Below are positions 50,113-57,611 of a stretch of DNA of 64,000 bases, one piece after another. The stretch spans positions 18,349-82,348 of the forward strand of contig NZ_JAGMUK010000228.1 of NCBI RefSeq assembly GCF_019049245.1, given 5' to 3'. The translations under genes and the position numbers were made by a program. The first letter of the stretch is position 1. Every line of letters begins with the position of its first letter. The DNA is from Streptomyces sp. AC555_RSS877 (GTDB lineage Bacteria; Actinomycetota; Actinomycetes; Streptomycetales; Streptomycetaceae). Under the pieces are notes generated by a model. That model did no database searches. It was given only the letters and a program-made list of their open reading frames with translations, and was not told the DNA's origin.

Positions 50113-50301
50113 TCACGGCCGGCCCGCCGCCTTCAGCATGCCGAGCAGGGCACCGAACGCGACGGGATCGGCGGTGAGGACGGCTTGGGCGGGGTCGGCG
50201 CTTTCGGTGACGTGGACGGTGGTGGGGGAGGGGGCGGATATGTGGACGCAGGCCTCACCTTCTTGGCAGTAGGACGACTTCTGCCAGAGGGGAGTGGGCA
50301 T
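50113..50301 (-). CDS. DUF397 small protein
   Basis: 62 residues from ATG 50301. WQKSSYCQEGEACVHISAPS and ADPAQAVLTADPVAFGALLG are the DUF397 signature. These proteins are almost always encoded beside a DUF5753/XRE regulator, as here (10 bp downstream of it on the same strand); in Streptomyces such pairs (BldB/WhiJ/Scr-type) affect development and behave like toxin-antitoxin modules. Confidence 0.88.
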   Translation of the reverse strand: MPTPLWQKSSYCQEGEACVHISAPSPTTVHVTESADPAQAVLTADPVAFGALLGMLKAAGRP

Positions 50302-50311
50302 GTCGGCTCCT

Positions 50312-50932
50312 TCACAGGTTGTGGGCGATGGAACGGATCAGATCCCGGGACTTCTCCGGGCCGAGGGCCGTGGCTTCGACGACGTCCAGGAGGCGCCGGT
50401 ACTTCTCCAGGTGGGCCTCGGCATTCAGAAGGACCGGACCGTGGAACTGGTCCAGTTGCACGGTGTCCAACTCCGGTACGGGGCCGCACAGGTAGTTGAT
50501 GGACTGGCCTGACCCTGGGAACGCCCCGACGTCGAAGGGGAGTACGCGCAGGGTGATGTGGTCCCGTTCGCTCATGTCGATCAGGTGATGGAGCTGCTCT
50601 CTGGCCACCCGTCGGCCGCCGACCCGCATGTGCAGGGCGGCTTCGTGGACGACGGTGCTGTACGGATTCGGGTTCTCCCGGAACACGACGTCCTGGCGTT
50701 TGATGCGGTGCGAGACGCGGTGCTCGACTTCCGGCGGGGTGGGAGTCGGAATCGCCTGGCTGAAGATCTCCCGGGCGTGCTCGGTGGTCTGGAGCATGCC
50801 GGGAATGTGCGCGGTGAAGGCGGTGCGGATGGCCGTTGCGTGGTGCTCCAGCTCGGCGAGCGTGAGCAGCCCCGACGGAAGCACATCTCGGTAGGCGTCC
50901 CACCAACAGCCGCGGGTCTTCTCTCCGGCCAT
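50312..50932 (-). CDS. DUF5753 (Scr1-type) regulator lacking its N-terminal HTH
   Basis: 206 residues from ATG 50932. The DUF5753 domain is intact: FTAHIPGMLQTTEHAREIFS, HEAALHMRVGGRRVAREQLH and LIDMSERDHITLRVLPFDVG. Full-length members carry an XRE helix-turn-helix of about 60-80 residues before it; here the upstream frame contains no such motif and the divergent gene at 51062 occupies the space. So it is truncated, or acts without DNA binding of its own. Paired with DUF397. Confidence 0.75.
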   Translation of the reverse strand: MAGEKTRGCWWDAYRDVLPSGLLTLAELEHHATAIRTAFTAHIPGMLQTTEHAREIFSQAIPTPTPPEVEHRVSHRIKRQDVVFRENPNPYSTVVHEAALHMRVGGRRVAREQLHHLIDMSERDHITLRVLPFDVGAFPGSGQSINYLCGPVPELDTVQLDQFHGPVLLNAEAHLEKYRRLLDVVEATALGPEKSRDLIRSIAHNL

Positions 50933-51061
50933 GTCGACGAACGAGCTGGGCGCGTCGAAGGGCGGCAAGCTGCTGTGGGCCGAGTGCGGGGACGGGGCGG
51001 CGAAGTGGTGAGCCGGGCCATACTGAGAAGTGGAGCCATGCCCTTGCACCAGGAGCAGACC

Positions 51062-51337
51062 ATGAGCGCACAGCCCGAGCACGGCTGGGGAGCGATGCCG
51101 CTGCCCGAGATCCGGACCGTGGACGACGTGCGCGGTGCGCTCAGCCGCTACGGCTTCCCGGGTGACCGGGAGCGCTTCGAGGAGGAGCTGGCCGCCGCCA
51201 TAGGAGCTTCCCCGACCAACGACTTCGAGGGCGCCGCCGCAGTGGTCCGCGCCTACCGGCACCGGGTTCTGATCAGGAACTCGCCCGAGATCATGGCCGC
51301 CCTCGAGGAGGCGCGCGCCGGAGGCGGCCCCACGTGA
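51062..51337 (+). CDS. Small hypothetical, antitoxin-like (possibly DUF6247)
   Basis: 91 residues from ATG 51062, chosen for GGAG 8 bp upstream; ATG 51038 is in frame. Sequence features: RTVDDVRGALSRYGFPGDRE, RFEEELAAAI and VVRAYRHRVLIRNSPEIMAA. Size and layout suggest a DUF6247-like protein, often found with toxin-like partners. Its stop overlaps a 30-codon frame at 51334. Confidence 0.6.
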   Translation: MSAQPEHGWGAMPLPEIRTVDDVRGALSRYGFPGDRERFEEELAAAIGASPTNDFEGAAAVVRAYRHRVLIRNSPEIMAALEEARAGGGPT

Positions 51338-51426
51338 ACGAACCGTTGGAGGAGGCCGAGCCTGCGAGGAAGGCGTTCGGCGACCTGACGGAGGGGGAGC
51401 GGGAAGTCGTCCGGGAGCACTCGTGA
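51334..51426 (+). CDS. Small coupled ORF (30 aa)
   Basis: GTG overlaps the previous stop (GTGA). MNEPLEEAEPARKAFGDLTE, ending VVREHS. The following 200 bp contain a short frame ending VTVVHYFRDPQVVD, possibly the remnant of a small toxin-like gene. Little else can be said. Confidence 0.3.
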   Translation: MNEPLEEAEPARKAFGDLTEGEREVVREHS

Positions 51427-51629
51427 CCATCGGCCGCGACCCGGCGGTCGGCCGCGAGATCCCGGGCTGGCGGCCCCGTCCGTGGAGTACACGTACACGA
51501 CACCCCTCGCACGCGATTCAGCCGAGCGACCACGGTCGTGTACACGCACACGCCGGGCATGGGAGTGACGGTCGTCCACTACTTCCGTGACCCACAGGTG
51601 GTGGACTGAGTCCGGCCGGGGCCCTGACC

Positions 51630-52025
51630 TCACCCGTCCAGATCCACCCGCACCGTCAGCAGATCCGTCCCGAACGCCCGGACCCCGACGCTGTTGAGCC
51701 GGGGCAGGCCGCGCAGTCGCGCCACCGGGTCGTCGTCGGGGAGCAGGTGGGCCGTGCCCGGATGCCAGCGTCCGCGGATCCGTACCCGTACCCGCGGATC
51801 GGCCTTGATGTTGCGGACGTACTGGGACCGTTCGCCGAACTCCGACACCAGCCAGAAGGAGTCGCCGACGCGGCGGCCGCCCACCGGGGTGTGGCGGGGC
51901 AGGCCGGAGACGCGGCCCGTGGTCTCCAGGACCGTCTGGAGAGGGAGGCGGCGCAGTACAGGGTTGCCGACTCGGCGTTGGAAGGTCGTGGCGGCGCGGA
52001 ACCTGAGATCGGCGAGGCGGGACAT
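51630..52025 (-). CDS. Nitroreductase-family deazaflavin-dependent oxidoreductase
   Basis: 131 residues from ATG 52025. FDOR-A pattern: TVLETTGRVSGLPRHTPVGG, SFWLVSEFGERSQYVRNIKA and DPRVRVRIRGRWHPGTAHLL. Predicted F420H2-dependent reductase, smaller than the one at 26495. Divergent from the endonuclease/phosphatase-fold gene at 52125. A decayed relative lies at 49975. Confidence 0.85.
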   Translation of the reverse strand: MSRLADLRFRAATTFQRRVGNPVLRRLPLQTVLETTGRVSGLPRHTPVGGRRVGDSFWLVSEFGERSQYVRNIKADPRVRVRIRGRWHPGTAHLLPDDDPVARLRGLPRLNSVGVRAFGTDLLTVRVDLDG

Positions 52026-52124
52026 CGTCCGTGGGGCTCCTTGTGACGGAAGGGGCGGCGGGATCGTTCGCACGGCTGCTTCAATGGTCGCCCACGCGGC
52101 GCAAATCGAGGACGGTGGCTGCGG

Positions 52125-52955
52125 ATGCGGGTCGTGACCTGGAACCTGTGGTGGCGCTTCGGCCCCTGGGAAGCACGGCAGAAGGCGATCATCGAGGTGC
52201 TGCGGGATCTGCGCCCCGACGTCGTCGGTCTGCAGGAGGTGTGGGCCGCGGGCGGGGAGAACCAGGCCGAGTGGCTCGCCGAGGAGCTGGGCCTGCACTG
52301 GGCCTGGGCGCCCTCCCCGTCCCCCGAACGCTGGCGGCAACGCCTCGGGGACCCCACGGTCGACATAGGCAACGCGGTGCTGAGCCGCTGGCCGGTCGTC
52401 GAGCAGGCGGTGCTGGCGCTGCCCGCACCGGCCGGCCTCGCCGACGGCCGCACGGCCCTGTACGCCCGCCTGGCCACCCCCGCCTACGACGTCCCCTTCT
52501 TCACCACCCACCTCACCTCGGCCCCCGCCGCCTCGGCGGTGCGCTGCGGCCAGGTCACCGCCCTCGCGAGGTTCGTCGCCCGCCACCGCGGCGACACCCC
52601 GTTCCCGCCCGTCGTCACCGGGGACTTCAACGCCTGGCCGGACTCGGACGCGGTCCGGCTGTTCGGCGGGTACAAGACCGAGCCGGTCGTACCCGGCCAA
52701 GTCCTCTACGACGCCTGGGAGTACGCCGGCCCGGCCGCGCCCTCCGCCACCTGGACCCCGGAGAACCCCTACGCGGCCCGGGTGTTGGAGCCCCCCGTCC
52801 GTATCGACTACATCCACGTGGGCCCACCCGGCCCGGCCGGCGAGGGCCACGTCCGGCACGTCCGGCGGGCGGGCGACGGGCCGGTGGACGGGGTGTGGGC
52901 CTCGGATCACGCGGCGGTGGTGGCCGACCTGGCGGCGGACGAGCTCAGCACCTGA
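52125..52955 (+). CDS. Endonuclease/exonuclease/phosphatase-family protein
   Basis: 276 residues from ATG 52125 (MRVVTWNLWW). The EEP fold is clear: N-terminal VVTWNLWWRFG, catalytic Glu in VVGLQEVWAAGG, PPVVTGDFNAWPDSDAVR with the Asp-Asn pair, and a C-terminal WASDHAAVVADL with the Asp-His pair. A metal-dependent phosphodiesterase or phosphatase acting on DNA, lipids or small molecules. No signal peptide. Followed by the tandem repeat tract. Confidence 0.87.
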   Translation: MRVVTWNLWWRFGPWEARQKAIIEVLRDLRPDVVGLQEVWAAGGENQAEWLAEELGLHWAWAPSPSPERWRQRLGDPTVDIGNAVLSRWPVVEQAVLALPAPAGLADGRTALYARLATPAYDVPFFTTHLTSAPAASAVRCGQVTALARFVARHRGDTPFPPVVTGDFNAWPDSDAVRLFGGYKTEPVVPGQVLYDAWEYAGPAAPSATWTPENPYAARVLEPPVRIDYIHVGPPGPAGEGHVRHVRRAGDGPVDGVWASDHAAVVADLAADELST

Positions 52956-52956
52956 C

Positions 52957-53263
52957 CCTGCCCTGTGCGGGGTTGGCGTACCTGCCCCGGTCCCGCCCCT
53001 GCGCGGGGTCGGCGTACCCGCCCGGTCCTGCCCCCGTGCGGGGTCGGCGTACCTGTTCCCGACCCGCCCTGCGCGGGATGCCGTACCCGCCGGGTCCTGC
53101 CCGTGCGCGGGGTTGCCGTTCCTGTCCCGGTCCTTCCCGTGCACGGGGGTTGCCGTACCCGCCGGGTCCTGCCCCTGGGCGGGGATGCCGCACCCGCCCA
53201 GTCCGCCCCTGCGCGGGGCGCCGCGCCTGCCCCCGACCCGCCCCGCGCGGGGATGCCGTGGGA
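52957..53263. repeat. About nine degenerate 33-37-bp tandem repeats
   Basis: Each unit reads roughly GCCCGGTCCTGCCCCTGCG / CGGGGTTGCCGTACC, and most contain a short CCTGCGCGGG-type hairpin. Lies between the EEP gene and the protease-toxin operon promoter. Not protein-coding in a convincing way, although the minus strand is open in one frame with a repeated Arg/Gly/Pro peptide. Confidence 0.8.
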
Positions 53264-53330
53264 GCCGTGTGCACGGCGTGTGAGCTTCGGGTCGGTGCGC
53301 TCGGCGCCGTGTTAACGTCCCGCGGGCATG
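53258..53330 (+). promoter_or_regulatory. Promoter region of the protease-effector gene (duplicated motif, copy 1)
   Basis: GTGGGAGCCGTGTGC ... CGTGTTAACGT, closely similar to 55035-55100. TTAACGT could be the -10. About 95 bp upstream of ATG 53414. Confidence 0.45.
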
Positions 53331-53413
53331 ATCATGTTCAGTACCCCCGCACGGGCAGCCGCGTCGAAGGCGCCGGTACCGCGGGGACGGAAAACGGGGG
53401 AACGGGGCCGGCG

Positions 53414-55003
53414 ATGACAGGAGTTCTGCGGCGGATCGACGAGTCCGCGTCCGAGCGGGCCGAGCGGCTGGCCGGGCTGGGCGACCGGATGCTGAAGGCC
53501 GGGAGCAAGAACGACCTGCTCGATCTGATCGACCTCGCGTTCGCCGAGCCCCCGCCGGAGGGTGACCCGGGAACCCTGGAATCGCTGGGCATGCGGTACC
53601 GCGACCAGCTCGACGAGGCCATGGGCCTGCACGAGCGGGTGGACAGGGTGGCCCGCAAGGGGCTGCCGGAGGTCTGGGTCGGCGACACGAGCGTCCTCGC
53701 CTCGGACGCGGTGAGTGCCGTGTCGCGGACGGTGTCGGAGATGGCGGAGGCGTTCGAGGGCGGTTCCCGGGCGCTCATCGTCCTGGCCGACGCGATCATG
53801 GAGGCCCAGCGCCAGGACGGCGAGGGCCGGGGGAAGTTGCAGCAGGCGCTGTCGGAGATGGGCAGCGACCGCGAAGGTTTCTTCGACGAGTTGCGCGAGA
53901 ACGACGAGGAGGAGTGGGACCGGGCGAACGCCGCCCACTTCGCCTCCTACGGCGTCGGTCTGATGCGCAAGGCCGTTCTCGCCGCCGGCGAGGCCTGCCG
54001 CGTCGCGGCCCGGGACCTGAACAAGTGGGCCACGGAGGCCCGCGCCGGGAAGATGGACACCGACGAACTGTCCGCGGTCGACCGTCTCATGCTCGCCGAC
54101 ACCAGCAATGTGAAGGGCGCGGCCGAGTACAACGAGATCCTTTCCGCGGCCGAACTGGAGCGCTCCGGGCGGGCCATGGAGAACCTCCCGCCGGCCGACC
54201 GGGCCCGGATGGAACTGCTCATGGCGAACGCCTCCTCCCCGCAGGAGAAGGCGTATCTCATGAAGGGCCTCGCCGCGGGCCGAAGCGTCGACGAGATCGA
54301 CGAGTTCGCCTTCAAGATCCAGGGCAAGGACCCGGCCTGGCTGCAGCGGCACCTGTCGCCGATCACCACCCAGGGCGACAGCCTGAAGGACGAGGGGACG
54401 AACCCCGACGGGTCCAGCGTCAACATCGACGACCAGACGTTCAACGGCCAGAAGTGGGTCCAGGGCGGCGACGGCTCGGAGGGCACCTGCGTGGCCTCCT
54501 CCACCGTCACCGCGCGCGCCATGGTCGACCCCCTCTACGCCCTCGACATCACCGGCGGCCCCAGCGGCCAGGAGGACGACCCCGAGGCCTTCCGGCAGCG
54601 TCTGGTGGAGGAGCAGCACCGGCTGCACACGGAAGGCGACGGCGGCGAGAAGTGGAGCGGCATGGGCCCCGAGGGGCAGGAACGCATCGCCGACGACGCC
54701 ATCGGCGGCGCCACCGGCGACGACTACCAGCGCCGCGACATGAACACCGCCGACGAACGCAGGCAGGCCCTGACCGACGTCGAGAAGGCGGTCGCGGAAG
54801 GGAAGCCGGTCCCGGTCGACGTCAGGAGCGACGACGGCGCCCATGCGATGACCATCATCGGCCAGGAGGGCGACATGCTGCAGATCTACAACCCCTGGGG
54901 CACCACCACCTGGGTCAGCGAGGACGACTTCATCAACGGCAACATGGGCAAGGCGTCCAACGGTGAACTCGACGACGCGTACAGCGTCTACGTCCCGCAG
55001 TAG
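53414..55003 (+). CDS. WXG-like N-terminal / papain-like C-terminal protease, candidate secreted effector
   Basis: 529 residues from ATG 53414. The N-terminal ~230 residues are helical, with a W-x-G turn at residues 88-90 (PEVWVGDTSVLASDAVSAVS), like ESX/LXG-type secreted proteins. A middle linker (~230-340) leads to a papain-like domain: Cys359 in GSEGTCVASSTVTARAM, His477 in DDGAHAMTIIGQ and Asn493 in IYNPWGTTTWVSEDDF, the order Cys-His-Asn. No signal peptide, as expected for type VII export. Followed by an ESX-like small gene and a chagasin-like lipoprotein. I recognise no named family; a polymorphic-toxin protease is the best reading. Confidence 0.7.
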   Translation: MTGVLRRIDESASERAERLAGLGDRMLKAGSKNDLLDLIDLAFAEPPPEGDPGTLESLGMRYRDQLDEAMGLHERVDRVARKGLPEVWVGDTSVLASDAVSAVSRTVSEMAEAFEGGSRALIVLADAIMEAQRQDGEGRGKLQQALSEMGSDREGFFDELRENDEEEWDRANAAHFASYGVGLMRKAVLAAGEACRVAARDLNKWATEARAGKMDTDELSAVDRLMLADTSNVKGAAEYNEILSAAELERSGRAMENLPPADRARMELLMANASSPQEKAYLMKGLAAGRSVDEIDEFAFKIQGKDPAWLQRHLSPITTQGDSLKDEGTNPDGSSVNIDDQTFNGQKWVQGGDGSEGTCVASSTVTARAMVDPLYALDITGGPSGQEDDPEAFRQRLVEEQHRLHTEGDGGEKWSGMGPEGQERIADDAIGGATGDDYQRRDMNTADERRQALTDVEKAVAEGKPVPVDVRSDDGAHAMTIIGQEGDMLQIYNPWGTTTWVSEDDFINGNMGKASNGELDDAYSVYVPQ

Positions 55004-55034
55004 GGCGCTGGTCAGCGGCCGTCTTGATGATGGT

Positions 55035-55100
55035 GTGGGAGCCGCGTGCGGGCCGTGTGACGCGAGGAGGTCCGGGCCGCTGCCGCGTGTTAGCCTCCCC
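55035..55100 (+). promoter_or_regulatory. Promoter region of the ESX-like gene (duplicated motif, copy 2)
   Basis: GTGGGAGCCGCGTGC ... CGTGTTAGCCT, paralogous to 53258-53330 with a 1-bp spacing difference. About 40 bp upstream of ATG 55139. Confidence 0.45.
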
Positions 55101-55138
55101 GCCGACGTGATCAACGGGGGATAGGGGGGATACGGGGG

Positions 55139-55537
55139 ATGACGATGCCTTCTGCACAGGACTCCACGTCCGCGCGGGACTTCTCGGTCAGCAAGAGCGG
55201 GCTCACCGGCCAGGCGAAAGAGCTGAACGAGGCGGGCGACGACGCGGGGAAGATCCGTACCGCGGTCGACTCCAGGGCCTGCTACGCGACGGACCTCCTG
55301 GGCGGCGCCGTCTCCGCGGAGGCGATCAACTCGTACATCGCGGCCTGGGCGGCGGAGGCCCGCACGATCGAGGACGCGCTGCACGAGCTCGCCGACAAGC
55401 TGCACCTGGCCAAGGGGGCGTACTCCGGCAGCGACGGCCTCGTCGAGACCCGGGTCAACAGCGTGGCCGTGGCCGAGAGCGAGATGTCCACGATGCCGAC
55501 CTTCGGCGAGCGGCCCTCGGTGCTGTCCCAGTACTGA
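55139..55537 (+). CDS. WXG100/ESX-like small protein
   Basis: 132 residues from ATG 55139. Mostly helical without signal peptide: FSVSKSGLTGQAKELNEAGD, GGAVSAEAINSYIAAWAAEA, RTIEDALHELADKLHLAKGA. Resembles EspC/WXG100-type substrates of type VII secretion in size and helix-turn-helix layout, although the W-x-G turn is not canonical (LLGG). Possibly the export partner or chaperone of the large protease upstream. Shares a duplicated promoter with that gene. Confidence 0.6.
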   Translation: MTMPSAQDSTSARDFSVSKSGLTGQAKELNEAGDDAGKIRTAVDSRACYATDLLGGAVSAEAINSYIAAWAAEARTIEDALHELADKLHLAKGAYSGSDGLVETRVNSVAVAESEMSTMPTFGERPSVLSQY

Positions 55538-55556
55538 GGGGCGAGGAAGCGAAACA

Positions 55557-56114
55557 GTGAACCCAACGATGCGTACGGCGTCCACTTCCCGGAACAGAAC
55601 GGGGGCTGGGGGCACCGGAGTCACCGCGGTCGCCCTCCTCGCCCTCCTCGCGCTCGCGACGGGCTGCGGAACGGGAACCGACGAGTCCGCCGAGCCCACC
55701 GCGCCCAGGAGCCACCCCGCCCAGGACCGCAGCATCTCCGCCGAGGTCGGGGAGCGCTTCACGCTCACCGTCGAGGAGAACGCCTCCACCCGCGAGCACT
55801 GGTACCTGGGCGACCCCGGGCCCGACACCTCGGTGGTCCGCGACCGGGGCAGCAAGAGTGCGTCGGACTCCGGCGACGAGCCGGTGCCCGGCGCGGGCAG
55901 CGACCTCACCTTCACCTTCGAGGCCACCGGCAAGGGCAGCACCGAGATCGTGCTGATGCACTGCACGTTCAAGACCAGCTGCGAGGGCGACGGCAGCAGC
56001 GCGGCCTCCCCGGAGCCGACGCAGACGCAGACGAAGACGAAGACGCCGACCGCGTCCCCGTCCGCCACCCCGTCCGAGCCCGAGCGGGTCACCTACACCG
56101 TCACCGTCAGCTGA
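55557..56114 (+). CDS. Lipoprotein with chagasin-like (I42) cysteine-protease inhibitor domain
   Basis: 185 residues, GTG 55557. Lipoprotein signal: TGVTAVALLALLALATGCGT, lipobox LATGC. The mature part has VGERFTLTVEENASTREHWY (compare the chagasin NPTTGY-W loop) and GAGSDLTFTFEATGKGSTEI then VLMHCTF, the beta-strand order of I42 inhibitors of papain-family proteases. A Thr/Pro/Lys linker precedes the final strand. Located directly after the papain-like protein and ESX-like gene, it is a good candidate for an envelope-anchored immunity protein. Assignment rests on motif resemblance. Confidence 0.65.
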   Translation: MNPTMRTASTSRNRTGAGGTGVTAVALLALLALATGCGTGTDESAEPTAPRSHPAQDRSISAEVGERFTLTVEENASTREHWYLGDPGPDTSVVRDRGSKSASDSGDEPVPGAGSDLTFTFEATGKGSTEIVLMHCTFKTSCEGDGSSAASPEPTQTQTKTKTPTASPSATPSEPERVTYTVTVS

Positions 56115-56127
56115 GCCGAGGCCCGCG

Positions 56128-56538
56128 ATGAACACGACCTCAGACCACCCGTCCTACACCGACGACGAACTGGCCGGGTTCGACGTCGGCGTGCTCCTGC
56201 GCTACGGCCTCACCGCCGCCCCCGGCCCCCGCCGCACCGCCCTGTTCGGCGACGGCGCGGCGGCCGCCGCCGTGATCCTCGACCGCCTCGGCACCCAGCC
56301 CCGCTCGGTGGCCTTCCTCGCCGAGGTGGTCCGGGCCGGCGGCCTGGCCTACGCCGCGGAGCTGCCCGAGCCGTTGCCGCGCCCCGGGGCGGCGGTGGTC
56401 GTACGCGACTGGCTGGAGGCCGCCACCCAGCTCGCGGGCGGCGCCCCCGCCGACGAGACGGCGGCCCGCTGGCTGGGAGCGGTCGCGACGATCATCGAGC
56501 TGAAGCACCTGACGAGGGCACGCGCGGCCCGGAACTGA
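56128..56538 (+). CDS. Hypothetical protein, end of protease operon
   Basis: 136 residues from ATG 56128, 13 bp after the lipoprotein gene, so likely in the same transcript. Helical and Ala-rich (FDVGVLLRYGLTAAPGPRRT, AAAAAVILDRLGTQPRSVAF, WLGAVATIIELKHLTRARAA). No membrane segment, no recognised motif. A role as chaperone or regulator of the operon is only a guess. Confidence 0.6.
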   Translation: MNTTSDHPSYTDDELAGFDVGVLLRYGLTAAPGPRRTALFGDGAAAAAVILDRLGTQPRSVAFLAEVVRAGGLAYAAELPEPLPRPGAAVVVRDWLEAATQLAGGAPADETAARWLGAVATIIELKHLTRARAARN

Positions 56539-56573
56539 CCCCTGCACCCCCGGACAGGCCCTGTAGCTGTGTG

Positions 56574-56585
56574 CCGACCGGTCGG
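56574..56585. promoter_or_regulatory. Perfect palindrome CCGACCGGTCGG, candidate repressor site
   Basis: Twelve-bp even palindrome 37 bp upstream of the LLM gene at 56623. Typical TetR-type operator geometry but a different sequence from the 15-bp regulon operators. Confidence 0.5.
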
Positions 56586-56622
56586 TATGGACAGGCGCGC
56601 CCTCACCCGGTACAGATGAGCC

Positions 56623-57468
56623 ATGCGCATCTCCGTGACGATCTTCCTCACCGACGAGACGATCACCCCGACCCGGATCGCCCGTGAGCTGGAGCAGCGC
56701 GGGTTCGCCGGGCTGTACCTGCCCGAGCACACGCACATCCCGGTCGAGCGGACCACCCCGTACCCGGCGGGCGGGGAGCTGCCGCCCGAGTACGGCCGCA
56801 CCCTCGACCCCTTCGTCGCGCTCGGCCAGGCCGCGGCGGTCACCGACCGGCTCGGCCTGGGCACCGGCATCACGCTCGTCGCCCAGCACGACCCGATCGA
56901 CCTCGCCAAGCAGATCGCGACCGTCGACCACCTCTCCGGCGGCCGCTTCACCCTCGGCCTCGGCTTCGGCTGGAACGTCGAGGAGGCCGCCGACCACGGC
57001 GTCGAGTGGCGCACCCGGCGCGAGCTCGTCCGCGAGCGCATGGCGCTGATGCGGGCCCTGTGGAGCGACGAGCCGACGGCGTACGAGGGGGAGTTCGGGA
57101 GCGTCCGGGCGAGCTTCGCCCACCCCAAGCCCGTACAGAAGCCGCGCGGTCCCGTGGTCGGTCCGCGCACGCTGGTCGGCGGGGCGGCGGGGCCGAAACT
57201 GTTCGCCCACATCAGCGAGTACGCCGACGGGTGGCTGCCGATCGGCGGGCGCGGCCTGTCGCAGTCGCTGCCCGTACTGCGCGCGGCCTGGGCGGACGCG
57301 GGCCGCGACCCGGCGGCCCTCCAGGTCGTCCCGTACGCCGTCCACCCCTCGCCGGGCAAGCTCGCGCACTACGCCGAGCTGGGCATCGAGGAGGTCGTGG
57401 TGCAGCTGCCGCCGGCGGGCGAGGCGGAGGTGCTGCGGGTACTGGACGAATACGCCGAGTACTTGTAG
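56623..57468 (+). CDS. LLM-class F420-dependent oxidoreductase next to fbiC
   Basis: 281 residues from ATG 56623. Luciferase-like barrel: ARELEQRGFAGLYLPEHTHI, KQIATVDHLSGGRFTLGLGF and GWNVEEAADHGVEWRTRREL, the TIGR03619/Rv2161-like pattern of F420H2-dependent reductases. Precedes fbiC by 143 bp on the same strand, matching the gene order I recall for S. coelicolor SCO4428-SCO4429. The palindrome at 56574 is the likely control point. Confidence 0.87.
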   Translation: MRISVTIFLTDETITPTRIARELEQRGFAGLYLPEHTHIPVERTTPYPAGGELPPEYGRTLDPFVALGQAAAVTDRLGLGTGITLVAQHDPIDLAKQIATVDHLSGGRFTLGLGFGWNVEEAADHGVEWRTRRELVRERMALMRALWSDEPTAYEGEFGSVRASFAHPKPVQKPRGPVVGPRTLVGGAAGPKLFAHISEYADGWLPIGGRGLSQSLPVLRAAWADAGRDPAALQVVPYAVHPSPGKLAHYAELGIEEVVVQLPPAGEAEVLRVLDEYAEYL

Positions 57469-57488
57469 CCGAGGTGGCGGCAACCAGC

Positions 57489-57513
57489 CCAGGGGCGCGG
57501 GGAACTGCGCGAC
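57489..57513 (-). repeat. Dispersed Streptomyces intergenic repeat, copy 3 (inverted)
   Basis: GGCGCGGGGAACTGCGCG, reverse complement of the cores at 2603 and 45596. In the LLM-fbiC spacer. Confidence 0.65.
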
Positions 57514-57611
57514 AAGCCACGACGAACCCGCACCGGGCAACGCACGACAGCCCTCCCACGAACACCCCCCGACCCTGCTGAACCGGGGGAGCCCCTCCGT
57601 ATGCTCGAAGG

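Noticed and set aside
51630..53144. Long minus-strand open frame with repeated Arg/Gly/Pro peptide upstream of the deazaflavin reductase
   Set aside because: The repeated peptide is the shadow of the tandem DNA repeat and of the EEP gene on the other strand; the reductase start at 52025 fits its family.
52957..53263. Possible CRISPR array (regular ~35-bp repeats)
   Set aside because: Units abut without unique spacers, vary in length and sequence, and no cas genes are near; it is a degenerate tandem repeat.
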